Assembly: GCA_030151135.1 (NCBI GenBank)
Contig: JASLEQ010000293.1
Location: 1-8,648, forward strand
Direction of reading: 5' to 3'
DNA: 8,648 bases
DNA from: Candidatus Sulfotelmatobacter sp.
GTDB lineage: Bacteria > Acidobacteriota > Terriglobia > Terriglobales > SbA1
Part shown: piece by piece, positions 1 to 5,826 of the stretch
Layout of the letters: every line of letters starts with the position of its first letter
Position numbering within the stretch: position 1 is the first letter of the stretch
Position numbers and translations under genes: made by a program
Notes under the pieces: generated by a model
What the model was told of the DNA's origin: nothing
The model's input: only the letters and a program-made list of their open reading frames with translations
The model's database searches: none

Positions 1-280
1 TCGCCGTTTGGCCGGGATAGTTCGTGAATGTGATGTAGTTCGCCGCCGTACCGGAATGCGGAAAATTCACTGACTCCTTGTAAACCCCGGATTCCACATA
101 CACGGTTGCGCCCGCAGTGACAGTGTTGGCGGCGTGTTGAATCGTGAGCCACGGCGCGGTATAGCTGCCGGAGTTGCTGTCGCTGCCACCCTTGGCAACG
201 TAGAAGGACGATCCGGATTGAGCAAAGAGTATGTTCGAGGCGAAGAGGAGGGCGAGCGAAAGATACCTGAGAGTTCCCAT
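1..280 (-). CDS. Secreted parallel beta-helix (DUF1565-like) protein, N-terminal part
   Basis: This is the first 93 codons of a minus-strand gene; the rest lies beyond the left edge. The ATG at 280-278 has a good Shine-Dalgarno (AAAGGAG, complement of about 286-292) five to six bases upstream. Residues 1-20 (MGTLRYLSLALLFASNILFA) form a signal peptide, with likely cleavage before QSGSS. The next stretch, FYVAKGGSDSNSGSYTAPW and then TIQHAANTVTAGATVYVESG, is the typical start of the DUF1565/right-handed parallel beta-helix family: a YV.. GSDSN.G opening, a PW.TIQ.A turn and a G.TVYV..G.Y rung. Proteins of this type are extracellular or periplasmic and often bind or cleave polysaccharide, but the part that would hold catalytic residues is missing. 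Function beyond 'secreted beta-helix' cannot be assigned. A possible promoter lies at 361-390. Confidence 0.75.
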   Translation of the reverse strand, partial: MGTLRYLSLALLFASNILFAQSGSSFYVAKGGSDSNSGSYTAPWLTIQHAANTVTAGATVYVESGVYKESVNFPHSGTAANYITFTNYPGQTA

Positions 281-360
281 CAAGGCTCCTTTCGATAAGC
301 GGAACAGGGGTTAATCTTCCGGCAGAAGGTGATTTTGCCCCGGAGTCCCGCCGGAGGCAC

Positions 361-406
361 AGCTTAGGCGCGGTTACGATTAGTTGTCAATGATTATGTT
401 TCATTG
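361..406 (-). promoter_or_regulatory. Possible promoter with overlapping inverted repeat
   Basis: On the minus strand a perfect TTGACA (-35) lies at 390-385. A weak TAAGCT (-10, three of six matches) follows at 366-361 after an 18-base spacer. Transcription from here would give a leader of roughly 75 bases ahead of the beta-helix gene. An inverted repeat, CAATGA-(7 bases)-TCATTG, at 388-406 overlaps the upstream half of the -35 box and could be an operator. The -10 is poor, so this is tentative. Confidence 0.3.
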
Positions 407-465
407 CGAACAGCGCAGACTGTATTTGGGACAGCTCAGGGCACCGCGGAACTCGCGCACCAGCC

Positions 466-493
466 AAAAGGAGCGCCTAAGCTGAGGCGCTCC
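466..493 (-). terminator. Intrinsic terminator of the M20 peptidase gene
   Basis: Read on the minus strand, GGAGCGCCT (493-485) pairs perfectly with AGGCGCTCC (478-470) across a six-base loop and is followed by TTTT (469-466). It lies about 30 bases after the stop codon of the M20 peptidase gene at 523. The nine-pair GC-rich stem plus U-run is the classical rho-independent form. It would separate the peptidase transcript from the beta-helix gene downstream. Confidence 0.8.
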
Positions 494-522
494 CTTCGTC
501 GGTCGGTCTGTATGGCAGTTGC

Positions 523-1893
523 TTATCCGAGCTTCTCGAAGAACCGGCAGATCGTCTCGATTCCGCGATGGAAGTTCGGAATGTGGAACTTCTCGTTGGG
601 TGCGTGGAGATTATCATCCGGAAGCCCAAAGCCCATCATCACGCTTGGAATGTTGAGCACGTCCTGGAAGTCGGTGACGATCGGAATTGAACCTCCGCTG
701 CGTATGAACACCGTGTCTTTTTTGAAGGTGTCATGCAACGCTTGCGTCGCGGCCTCGATGTATTCGTTATCGGTGCTGACCACGCACGCCGGACCTTTGC
801 TCCACACCTTCACCTTGGTATCGATGCCCTTCGGCGTATTTTTCTTCACGAACGCGAGGTACTTCTTCAGGATGTCGTCGGGATCCTGATTCGGTACAAG
901 ACGCATCGACACTTTCGCTTTGGCCTTCGCCGGGATCACAGTTTTCGCACCATCGGCGACAAAGCCTCCCGGCATTCCATGCACTTCCAAAGTGGGACGC
1001 GCCCAGGTGCGATAGAGAACGGAGAATCCCGGTTCACCGGTCAGCACTTTCGATCCGACTTCCGTCTTGCGATAGTGCTCCTCATTGAAAGGCAGCCGTT
1101 TCCATGCCTTCAATTCGGCAGCGGTCGGAGCCTTTACTCCTTTGTAGAAGCCCGGAATGAGGACCTTCCCCTTCGAGTCTTTCATTTTGCCGATCATCTC
1201 GATGAGCGCAAAGAAAGGATTCGGAGCCGCGCCGCCGTACATCCCGGAGTGCAGATCGGTTTTTGCGCCGTAGGCCTCGATCTCTGTGTAGACCAATCCC
1301 CGGAGGCCCACGCACAACGTTGGTAGATCGGGCGCGAAGAGTTCTGTATCGCACACCAGCGCAAAATCAGCTTTCAGTTTCGCTTTCTGCTTACGGATGT
1401 AATCGGCAATCGACTCTCCGCCAACCTCTTCTTCGCCTTCGAAGATTACTTTGACGTTGATCGGGAGCTTGCCTCCTCCAGCCTGCATCAGCGCTTCCAA
1501 GGCCTTGACTTCCATCCAGAGCTGGCCTTTGTCATCTACCGCGCCGCGGGCATAGATGTTGTTGTTGCGCTCAGTGGGCTCGAACGGAGGCGTATGCCAT
1601 TCGTCGAGCGGTTCGGCGGGCTGGACGTCGTAGTGGGCATACATGAGCACAGTAGGCTTGCCGCTCGCATGCAGCCAGTCCGCGTAGATAAGCGGATGTC
1701 CCTTGGTGGGGATGATTTCGACATTCTCCAGGCCGATGCGGCGCAGTTCGCTGGCGATGTAGTCGGCTGCCTTCTTAATGTCTGGCTTATGTTGTTCGAG
1801 GGTGCTGACGCTAGGAATGCGGAGAAGGTCTTTGAGTTCGTTCAGGAAACGCTGCTGATTACTGCGGGCAAAATCGACTGCGGGAGAGGCCAT
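523..1893 (-). CDS. M20 family metallopeptidase (dipeptidase, CNDP/ArgE/DapE type)
   Basis: The 456-residue protein has the full length and motif set of the M20 zinc dipeptidases that hydrolyse dipeptides or acylated amino acids, normally in the cytoplasm; no signal peptide is seen. The first metal motif is YAHYDVQP (85-92), with ligand His87 and Asp89. Asp120 in ARGAVDDKGQ is the bridging ligand. FEGEEEVGG (151-159) supplies the catalytic glutamate and a metal-ligand glutamate (Glu155/Glu156). CDTE has ligand Asp182, and the last ligand is His430 in NLHAPNE. DLHSGMYGG (213-221) is the conserved dimerisation-domain histidine segment that contacts substrate, and the lid domain is inserted around residues 200-320. 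The ATG at 1893 follows AAAGGA with a six-base spacer. The gene stands alone, with its own candidate promoter at 1965-1993 and its own terminator. The exact substrate cannot be read from sequence. Confidence 0.93.
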   Translation of the reverse strand: MASPAVDFARSNQQRFLNELKDLLRIPSVSTLEQHKPDIKKAADYIASELRRIGLENVEIIPTKGHPLIYADWLHASGKPTVLMYAHYDVQPAEPLDEWHTPPFEPTERNNNIYARGAVDDKGQLWMEVKALEALMQAGGGKLPINVKVIFEGEEEVGGESIADYIRKQKAKLKADFALVCDTELFAPDLPTLCVGLRGLVYTEIEAYGAKTDLHSGMYGGAAPNPFFALIEMIGKMKDSKGKVLIPGFYKGVKAPTAAELKAWKRLPFNEEHYRKTEVGSKVLTGEPGFSVLYRTWARPTLEVHGMPGGFVADGAKTVIPAKAKAKVSMRLVPNQDPDDILKKYLAFVKKNTPKGIDTKVKVWSKGPACVVSTDNEYIEAATQALHDTFKKDTVFIRSGGSIPIVTDFQDVLNIPSVMMGFGLPDDNLHAPNEKFHIPNFHRGIETICRFFEKLG

Positions 1894-1964
1894 AGCAATC
1901 CTTTCTAAGTTGTGCGATTTGGAACTGGGCAGGCATCGCAGAATTGCGGATCAGGAAACGAATC

Positions 1965-1993
1965 AGTATAGCGCTTTGGGCCAGGCATGTGGC
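1965..1993 (-). promoter_or_regulatory. Candidate sigma-70 promoter of the M20 peptidase gene
   Basis: On the minus strand, TATACT (1970-1965; five of six matches to TATAAT) is preceded after exactly 17 bases by GCCACA (1993-1988; three of six matches to TTGACA). It lies in the 137-base gap between the oxidase stop and the peptidase start and would give a leader of about 65 bases. The -10 is good and the -35 poor, so confidence is modest. Confidence 0.35.
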
Positions 1994-2030
1994 GTGGTCA
2001 CCGCAACAGCAATACCCATGACGGGACGAT

Positions 2031-3083
2031 TTAAAATCTGCCAACGGAAAAGGCGCTAAGGTCCTGGCGGGGCTTTTTTCCCTCAATTACTTCGGCCATG
2101 AGGTCGGCTGTGATCGGCGCTAACAGGATGCCGTCACGAAAGTGTCCGGTCGCGGCATAGTAGCCCGGAACGGTGGTTTCCCCCAGAATCGGCAAACCAT
2201 CTGGCGTTCCTGGCCGCAGGCCTGCCCAGTCCTCGAGGATCCGGGCATCGCGCAGTTTCGGCACCAGTTTCAAGGCCGCGTGATGTTGCCGCTGGATAGT
2301 TGAAGGGACTGTTCGCTTGTCGAACCCCGCGTCCTCGACGGTAGCACCGACCAGAAGGCGCCCATCGCTCCGCGGAATGAGATAGACGTTTGGCGTTCGC
2401 ACGACGTGCTGCAGTAGCGTGCGTGATGGCAATAGCAGACAGAGCATCTGCCCCTTCACGGGTCGCGTTGGTATTGCCACTGGAGCAATCGAGCCGGCCC
2501 AAGCTCCCGCGCAGTTCACAACCTTCGGTGCAGCGAATGAAGTCCTGGTAGTGGTGACGCCCGTGACTCTGCCTTCCGATTGATGCACGGTGGTTACTTC
2601 ATCTCCCGATGAGAAATCGACACCCCGGTTCTTTGCCGCCTTAAGCGCGGCGGTGACGAGCGCCCTTGGATCGACACTGCGCTCACTTAGATACACCGCG
2701 GTTGCGGTCGGTTCGGCCTCGGCCAGTTCGGGCTCGAGTTGAGATAAATCGGCCTTCGGAAAATCGGCCGCGTGCGATGCATGCTCGTCAGAGAGAAAGA
2801 GGATGGTTCCTTTGTCCCGAAGGTCGACTTTCGTTCCCGACTCGACCTCCAATTCGTACGCGAATTCCGGATACATGCGTGCGCTGGCAGCCGCGAGATC
2901 CTGCAGCGGTTGTGGAGTTTCGAGCGGGCAATCGACCAGCATGCCGCCGGCAGCATGAGATGCTTCACGTCCCGGCTCGCCACGATCCACTACCAGAACA
3001 GAGGCGCCACGTTTACGAAGAGGGATGGAAAGCGAAAGGCCGATGATACCTCCGCCAATAATGATGACGTCCCAGGTCTTCAC
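2031..3083 (-). CDS. thiO: FAD-dependent amine oxidase, glycine oxidase ThiO-like (DAO family)
   Basis: This 350-residue flavoprotein of the D-amino-acid oxidase fold would oxidise glycine or another small amino acid to the imine with release of hydrogen peroxide. In thiamine synthesis ThiO feeds iminoacetate to thiazole formation. Residues 5-33 form the FAD Rossmann entry (VIIIGGGIIGL, ending in VVDRG). ASHAAGGML (41-49) is the FAD-contacting loop. WAGLRPGTPDGLPILG (286-301, with Arg290) and GHFRDGILLAP (313-323, with Arg316) are hallmark C-terminal motifs of glycine oxidases, the arginines being the expected carboxylate anchors. The start is a GTG; no in-frame alternative exists between it and an upstream TAA, and the FAD motif begins at residue 5. 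A three-codon minicistron overlaps this start. No thiamine genes (thiS, thiG, thiE) are visible nearby, so the symbol is by resemblance; a broader amino-acid oxidase role is possible. Confidence 0.82.
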   Translation of the reverse strand: MKTWDVIIIGGGIIGLSLSIPLRKRGASVLVVDRGEPGREASHAAGGMLVDCPLETPQPLQDLAAASARMYPEFAYELEVESGTKVDLRDKGTILFLSDEHASHAADFPKADLSQLEPELAEAEPTATAVYLSERSVDPRALVTAALKAAKNRGVDFSSGDEVTTVHQSEGRVTGVTTTRTSFAAPKVVNCAGAWAGSIAPVAIPTRPVKGQMLCLLLPSRTLLQHVVRTPNVYLIPRSDGRLLVGATVEDAGFDKRTVPSTIQRQHHAALKLVPKLRDARILEDWAGLRPGTPDGLPILGETTVPGYYAATGHFRDGILLAPITADLMAEVIEGKKPRQDLSAFSVGRF

Positions 3084-3091
3084 TCCTGCAT
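3080..3091 (-). other. Three-codon minicistron overlapping the oxidase start
   Basis: On the minus strand, ATG CAG GAG TGA (3091-3080) ends in a TGA that overlaps the GTG start of the ThiO-like gene in a GTGA junction. GGAAG (3100-3096) lies four bases ahead of the ATG and could serve as its Shine-Dalgarno. The oxidase GTG itself has AGGA directly abutting it, too close to act. The arrangement suggests translation of the oxidase coupled to the minicistron. The sequence layout is certain; its function is inferred. Confidence 0.35.
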
Positions 3092-3223
3092 TTTACTTCC
3101 GCTTCGGGATGACGGCAGGTTCGTTTCTTCCCGCGTTATGCCAAAGCTTCGACGAATTCCGCAGTGTTTCATCAACGGCTTGAAATACGGGGGCAGGTGA
3201 CAGGTCCTTTCCCGCTGAATAAA

Positions 3224-3235
3224 ATGGCCCGATGA
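3224..3235 (+). other. Three-codon minicistron overlapping the start of the 3232 gene
   Basis: ATG GCC CGA TGA (3224-3235) ends in a TGA that overlaps the ATG of the following secreted-protein gene as an ATGA junction. No good Shine-Dalgarno precedes either ATG; the nearest purine-rich stretch (GGGGCAGGTGACAGG) ends about 20 bases upstream. It mirrors the minicistron on the divergent oxidase gene. It could act by stop-start coupling or be chance. Confidence 0.25.
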
Positions 3236-3684
3236 ACAAGTTACTGGTTGGGGCGATGATGCTTTTGGCGATGGTCGCGATGACCGCGCCGAGTTTCGCG
3301 CAAAAGGACAAAGATAACGAGCCGACGTCCTGGATCTACTTTGCGGTCGTAAAAGATGACAACGGCAAACCGGTGCGAAACGCGGCCATTATTCTGCACC
3401 CGGTGAATGAGAAGGGAGGTCAGGAGCGTGCAGGAATGGAGCTCAAGAGCGATCCTGACGGCAAGGCGGATTTCGACGGAGTTCCGTATGGCGTGCTGCG
3501 CGTGCAGGTGCTCGCGCATGGATTTCAGACCTACGGAGAAGATTTCGATATTGCGAAACCAAAGACAGAGATCACGATCAAGTTGAAGCGGCCACAGGGA
3601 CAGTTCTCGGTGTACGACGATAATGCCAAGAATCCCACGCCCAGGCAGGACGCTTCGTCTCCAGATCAGAAAAAGCCGAACTGA
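3232..3684 (+). CDS. Secreted carboxypeptidase-regulatory-like domain protein
   Basis: The 150-residue protein begins with a signal peptide (residues 1-23, basic NK then a Met/Leu/Ala-rich core ending APSFA, cleavage before QKDKD). Residues 34-120 form a single beta-sandwich of the CarboxypepD-regulatory-like type: VVKDDNGKPVRNAAIIL (39-55), a SDPDGKADFDGVPYG turn (73-87), VQVLAHGFQTYGEDFDI (91-107) and EITIKLK (113-119). These are the usual 'D.G.PV.nA.v.l', 'T d.. G.a.F..v..G' and 'a.GF' landmarks of the family. A charged, proline-rich tail follows (PQGQFSVYDD at 121-130, then hydrophilic to the end). Such domains are structural, found in periplasmic or exported proteins and TonB-linked systems; no catalytic site is present. 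The start is chosen because it gives a complete signal peptide, although it lacks a clear ribosome binding site. Confidence 0.75.
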   Translation: MNKLLVGAMMLLAMVAMTAPSFAQKDKDNEPTSWIYFAVVKDDNGKPVRNAAIILHPVNEKGGQERAGMELKSDPDGKADFDGVPYGVLRVQVLAHGFQTYGEDFDIAKPKTEITIKLKRPQGQFSVYDDNAKNPTPRQDASSPDQKKPN

Positions 3685-3706
3685 GAGTGAGCCAATTGGG
3701 AGCCAT

Positions 3707-4087
3707 ATGGACTACTTGCTGAAGACCGAACCCTCCACTTACTCGTTTGCAGATTTGCAGAAAGAAAAAACGACGATCTGGGACGGTGTGTCGAATCCCG
3801 CAGCGCTGAAATATCTGCGAGGAATGAAGCCCGGGGAGCGCTTAGTGATCTATCACACCGGGGACGAAAAGAGTGCGGTAGGCACGGCGAGTGTGATTTC
3901 CGTTGATGCGTCGGATGCGCACAATCCGCAGGTAAAAATCAAGGCAGGGAAGGCGATCGCTAGTCCGAAAACGCTGGCCGACGCGAAAGCCAGCGATATC
4001 TTTTCGGAGTCGCCGCTGGCCCGACAAGGCAGGCTTAGTGTCGTACCTCTGAACGAGGCCCAGTACAAATTCTTAACCGGCGATTGA
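3707..4087 (+). CDS. EVE domain-containing protein (thymocyte nuclear protein 1-like), short form
   Basis: The 126-residue protein matches the EVE/Thyn1 family, a PUA-like fold that binds modified bases in DNA or RNA. LLKTEPSTYSFADL (4-17) corresponds to the family's W.mKsEP..ysi.dL opening, IWDGVSNPAA (24-33) to WDGVRN..A, LRGMKPGERLVIYHTG (37-52) to lr.MkvGD.vlfYHs, and AVGTASVISV (57-66) to the G.a.V strand. The second half (67-126) is less typical: the usual DP.s/WyyVdv segment is replaced by AHNPQVKIKAGKAIASPKTL, and the protein is somewhat shorter than common members of about 140-155 residues. The ATG at 3707 has GGGAG four bases upstream. It follows the 3684 stop by 22 bases, so the two plus-strand genes may be cotranscribed. 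No restriction-modification partner is visible. Ligand is unknown. Confidence 0.83.
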   Translation: MDYLLKTEPSTYSFADLQKEKTTIWDGVSNPAALKYLRGMKPGERLVIYHTGDEKSAVGTASVISVDASDAHNPQVKIKAGKAIASPKTLADAKASDIFSESPLARQGRLSVVPLNEAQYKFLTGD

Positions 4088-4101
4088 TTGCCCGACAAAC
4101 G

Positions 4102-4146
4102 GACACGGCCCTGTCATCGAAAGTTCGCGATGACAGAGCCGGTGTC
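4102..4146. terminator. Strong hairpin between convergent genes, possible bidirectional terminator
   Basis: CTGTCATCG (4111-4119) pairs with CGATGACAG (4128-4136) over an eight-base loop. After one mismatch (C4110/A4137) the stem extends through GGC/GCC and GACAC/GTGTC with one bulged G, giving about 17 pairs in all. It sits between the ends of the EVE gene (4087, plus) and the small membrane protein gene (4173, minus). Flanking T-tracts are short (TTAT on the plus side, TTTG on the minus side), so termination is likely but not textbook. Confidence 0.6.
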
Positions 4147-4172
4147 TTATCGGCTCGTTCAGTGCCTACGTA

Positions 4173-4529
4173 TTACGAAGTGCGTTCGTCGCGGTGGATC
4201 AGTGCTGAATCCAGGAAATAGCCCAATCCAAGCGTGAACGGGATCGCGCCGAAAGCGGCGGCCATCATGGCGTCCGGTTCATAGCGGGCCAGAATGGTAA
4301 AAGCCAACATATACCCAACGGCTCCGGCCACGAGAAGAATACCGGCGCGCCGAGAGTGCGCTGCTTCGGAAAGCTCTGCATGCATTGGGATGCTGACTCC
4401 CCTCTGCATGGCCGCGAGCCGCTCTTCGGTGCGAAGCTTGCGAACTCGATAAAAGGTGTACATTCCTGGAACTGCCAGGAAGAGGCTGAAAAACATTACC
4501 ACTGCAGCGAGACCGGTGAGTCCTTCCAT
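4173..4529 (-). CDS. Small multi-span membrane protein (DUF6249-like), unknown function
   Basis: The 118-residue protein starts at the ATG at 4529, chosen because AAGGAG (4542-4537) sits seven bases upstream. An in-frame ATG farther upstream (4664) would add a 45-residue Arg/Pro-rich non-membrane extension without such a site. Three hydrophobic segments are visible: residues 4-27 (LTGLAAVVMFFSLFLAV then PGMYTFYRV), 62-81 (AGILLVAGAVGYMLAFTIL) and 88-110 (MMAAAFGAIPFTLGLGYFLDSAL). Between the first two is a cytoplasm-like basic stretch, RKLRTEERLAAMQRGVSIPM (30-49). This 'RxxKxxEERLAAmqrG' loop after the first span is seen in the DUF6249 and related small membrane families, whose role is unknown. 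It is convergent with the EVE gene. A possible ECF-type promoter and a repeat pair lie upstream. Confidence 0.72.
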   Translation of the reverse strand: MEGLTGLAAVVMFFSLFLAVPGMYTFYRVRKLRTEERLAAMQRGVSIPMHAELSEAAHSRRAGILLVAGAVGYMLAFTILARYEPDAMMAAAFGAIPFTLGLGYFLDSALIHRDERTS

Positions 4530-4593
4530 GGTGATTCTCCTTCTCCCCTGCGCTTCCCGCATCCTCGGGGCTATTCTGCTTTCTGGTAAAAGG

Positions 4594-4619
4594 TACGAAT
4601 CGCACCACAGGAAAGTTCC
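4594..4619 (-). promoter_or_regulatory. Possible ECF-sigma-type promoter of the small membrane protein gene
   Basis: On the minus strand GGAAC (4619-4615) is followed after 17 bases by CGTA (4597-4594). This resembles the GGAAC/TGAAAC-N16-17-CGTA/CGTC pattern of extracytoplasmic-function sigma factors. The predicted start would lie about 58 bases ahead of the ATG at 4529. The motifs are short, so this is a suggestion only. It would fit an envelope-stress role for a membrane protein. Confidence 0.25.
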
Positions 4620-4659
4620 TGGATTATTTCGAAGCCGCCGGGGGGAATTTCCAGGATTA
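4610..4659 (+). repeat. Pair of near-identical direct repeats 33 bp apart
   Basis: GGAAAGTTCCTGGATTA (4610-4626) recurs as GGAATTTCCAGGATTA (4644-4659). The shared GGATTA cores start at 4621 and 4654, exactly 33 bp apart, close to three helical turns. Each copy contains an internal GGAA..TTCC inverted repeat. The pair overlaps the candidate -35 region of the small membrane protein gene, which is where an activator or repressor would bind. Confidence 0.4.
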
Positions 4660-4660
4660 A

Positions 4661-4716
4661 GCAAATCTACAAAACGTAGAGATCGCCCGGGCCAGACTAC
4701 TGGTCACCGAGCGATC
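4661..4716 (-). terminator. Probable intrinsic terminator of the NHL-propeller gene
   Basis: On the minus strand GATCGCTCGG (4716-4707) pairs with CCGGGCGATC (4690-4681), a ten-pair stem with one G-U wobble. The loop contains a further CCAG-TAGT-CTGG hairpin. TCTACGTTTTGTAGATTTG follows (4680-4662), which is T-rich and itself forms a small TCTAC/GTAGA hairpin. It begins about 20 bases after the propeller gene's TAG stop. Confidence 0.6.
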
Positions 4717-4736
4717 CCAGGTGAAGTGGCGTCTAG

Positions 4737-5807
4737 CTACCGGTGATGGTGACCTTGACCGAAGCCAAACGGCGGCGTCAGGCCGGTGTAGTCGCCGATG
4801 ACCTTGGCGTCATAAGGACCGTTGAGCATGTCGAAGCCATTTCCGGCAACGGCAATTTCCCCCTGGATCCATACGATGTTCTGGCTGGAATCGATCTCGA
4901 AGACCTGCATGTTGTACTGATCGCTAATCAGGATGTTGCCATTCATCAGCTGAACAGCCCTGCTGGGAGCGGGATTTGAGACGCTACCCATGCGGGCGTT
5001 AGTGTAGTAGCTCCAGAGCACGTTGCCGCTGGAATCGACATCGAGAATGCGGTTGTTTCCGCCGTCGGTGATGAGGGTAGATCCGTCGGGAAGGCGGCTG
5101 GCAAAAGCGGCAGCGTTCAGCTGAGTGCAGCCAGCGCAACCGTAACTCCATACGATCTGGTGCTTGCGGTTGACCTCGATGACGCGATTGTTACCTTCGT
5201 CGGCGATTAAGATGTCACCATTCTGCAGCAGTTCCGCGCTGTTGGGATTGTTGAGCTGATTGTAACTATCACCGGTCACGCCGGTCTGACCCTGCTGCCA
5301 CACGATTTGTTTCGCCAGATCAACCTCGATGATGCGAGCGTTCGCCTGGTCCGTGATGAGGATATGAGAGTCAGGCAGCCATGTGTTCTGTACCGGGGTA
5401 TTGAGTTGGTTCGGGCCCCAGCCTGTGACGCCGGCTTGTCCGTACTGCCAGATAATGTGACCGACTGGATCCACCAGCATCACCCGATTGTCGGCGCAGC
5501 CATTCGGACAATTGGGCTCAGCGCCGGCGGGGACGCCGGTTCCCGCTACCAGCGTCAAAAATCCGACTCGCTGTGCGTCGTTGACGCCTACCACCGAGTG
5601 GGGGCCGGCAACCCACGAGCCATCACCGAACTGCCAGACAATCTGATGATTTGTGGGATCCACTTCGATGAGGCGGTTGTTGTACTGGTCGGAAATCAGA
5701 ATATTTCCAGACGTGTTGAAGTGGTTTCCCTGGGCCTGAGCAGTGAAAGTTCCTGCGGACAACAGTGCGAGCGTCACGGCCAAGTATTTAAAGCGAGAGA
5801 AATTCAT
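4737..5807 (-). CDS. Secreted six-bladed beta-propeller (NHL/PQQ-like repeat) protein
   Basis: The 356-residue protein has a signal peptide (MNFSRFKYLAVTLALLSAG, cleavage near TAQAQ-GNHF at residue 26). Six repeats of about 50 residues follow the pattern 'g.iLI(S/T/A)D..NnRiIEVD....IVW..G'. Their cores lie near 36-60, 107-122, 148-172, 198-222, 244-266 and 291-315. Tandem four-stranded units of this kind fold into a propeller, which usually binds ligands or protein partners; no catalytic motif is seen. Blade 2 is preceded by a longer insert with CPNGC (100-104), and CAGC (224-227) follows blade 4, so disulfides are possible; neither is a haem-binding CXXCH. The C-terminus ends GQGHHHR. The ATG at 5807 is preferred over a GTG at 5876 because it directly begins a signal peptide and follows GGAGGA. 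Function is unknown. Confidence 0.85.
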   Translation of the reverse strand: MNFSRFKYLAVTLALLSAGTFTAQAQGNHFNTSGNILISDQYNNRLIEVDPTNHQIVWQFGDGSWVAGPHSVVGVNDAQRVGFLTLVAGTGVPAGAEPNCPNGCADNRVMLVDPVGHIIWQYGQAGVTGWGPNQLNTPVQNTWLPDSHILITDQANARIIEVDLAKQIVWQQGQTGVTGDSYNQLNNPNSAELLQNGDILIADEGNNRVIEVNRKHQIVWSYGCAGCTQLNAAAFASRLPDGSTLITDGGNNRILDVDSSGNVLWSYYTNARMGSVSNPAPSRAVQLMNGNILISDQYNMQVFEIDSSQNIVWIQGEIAVAGNGFDMLNGPYDAKVIGDYTGLTPPFGFGQGHHHR

Positions 5808-5810
5808 GGC

Positions 5811-5826
5811 AATCCTCCGGAGGATT
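5811..5826 (-). promoter_or_regulatory. Palindromic ribosome binding site of the propeller gene
   Basis: AATCCTCCGGAGGATT is a perfect 16-base palindrome whose right half on the minus strand is the Shine-Dalgarno GGAGGA, placed three to six bases before the ATG at 5807. Folded as RNA it gives six pairs closing on a CCGG tetraloop, with the Shine-Dalgarno inside the stem. It could lower or regulate translation, or be a DNA operator. Confidence 0.5.

Noticed and set aside
404..889. Plus-strand open frame of 161 codons crossing the terminator and the M20 3' end
   Set aside because: It reads through the intrinsic terminator hairpin and antisense to the peptidase, and shows no domain-like pattern.
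733..1326. Long plus-strand open frame (197 codons) opposite the M20 peptidase gene
   Set aside because: It is arginine/histidine-rich low-sense protein fully antisense to a gene with all catalytic motifs; a reading-frame shadow.
3093..3311. Minus-strand frame of 72 codons between the divergent genes
   Set aside because: It is antisense to the signal-peptide region of the secreted protein and shows no domain; its stop merely lies in the oxidase leader.
4530..4664. N-terminal extension of the small membrane protein to an upstream in-frame ATG at 4664
   Set aside because: The extension is Arg/Pro-rich, contains the candidate promoter and repeats, and has a worse ribosome site than the ATG at 4529.
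4737..4760. Terminal GHHHR of the propeller as a cloning-tag-like sequence
   Set aside because: Only three histidines, in native codon context and followed by a natural terminator; ordinary protein end.
5130..5150. CAGC in the propeller as a c-type haem site
   Set aside because: Haem c attachment needs CXXCH; the residue after the second cysteine is threonine.
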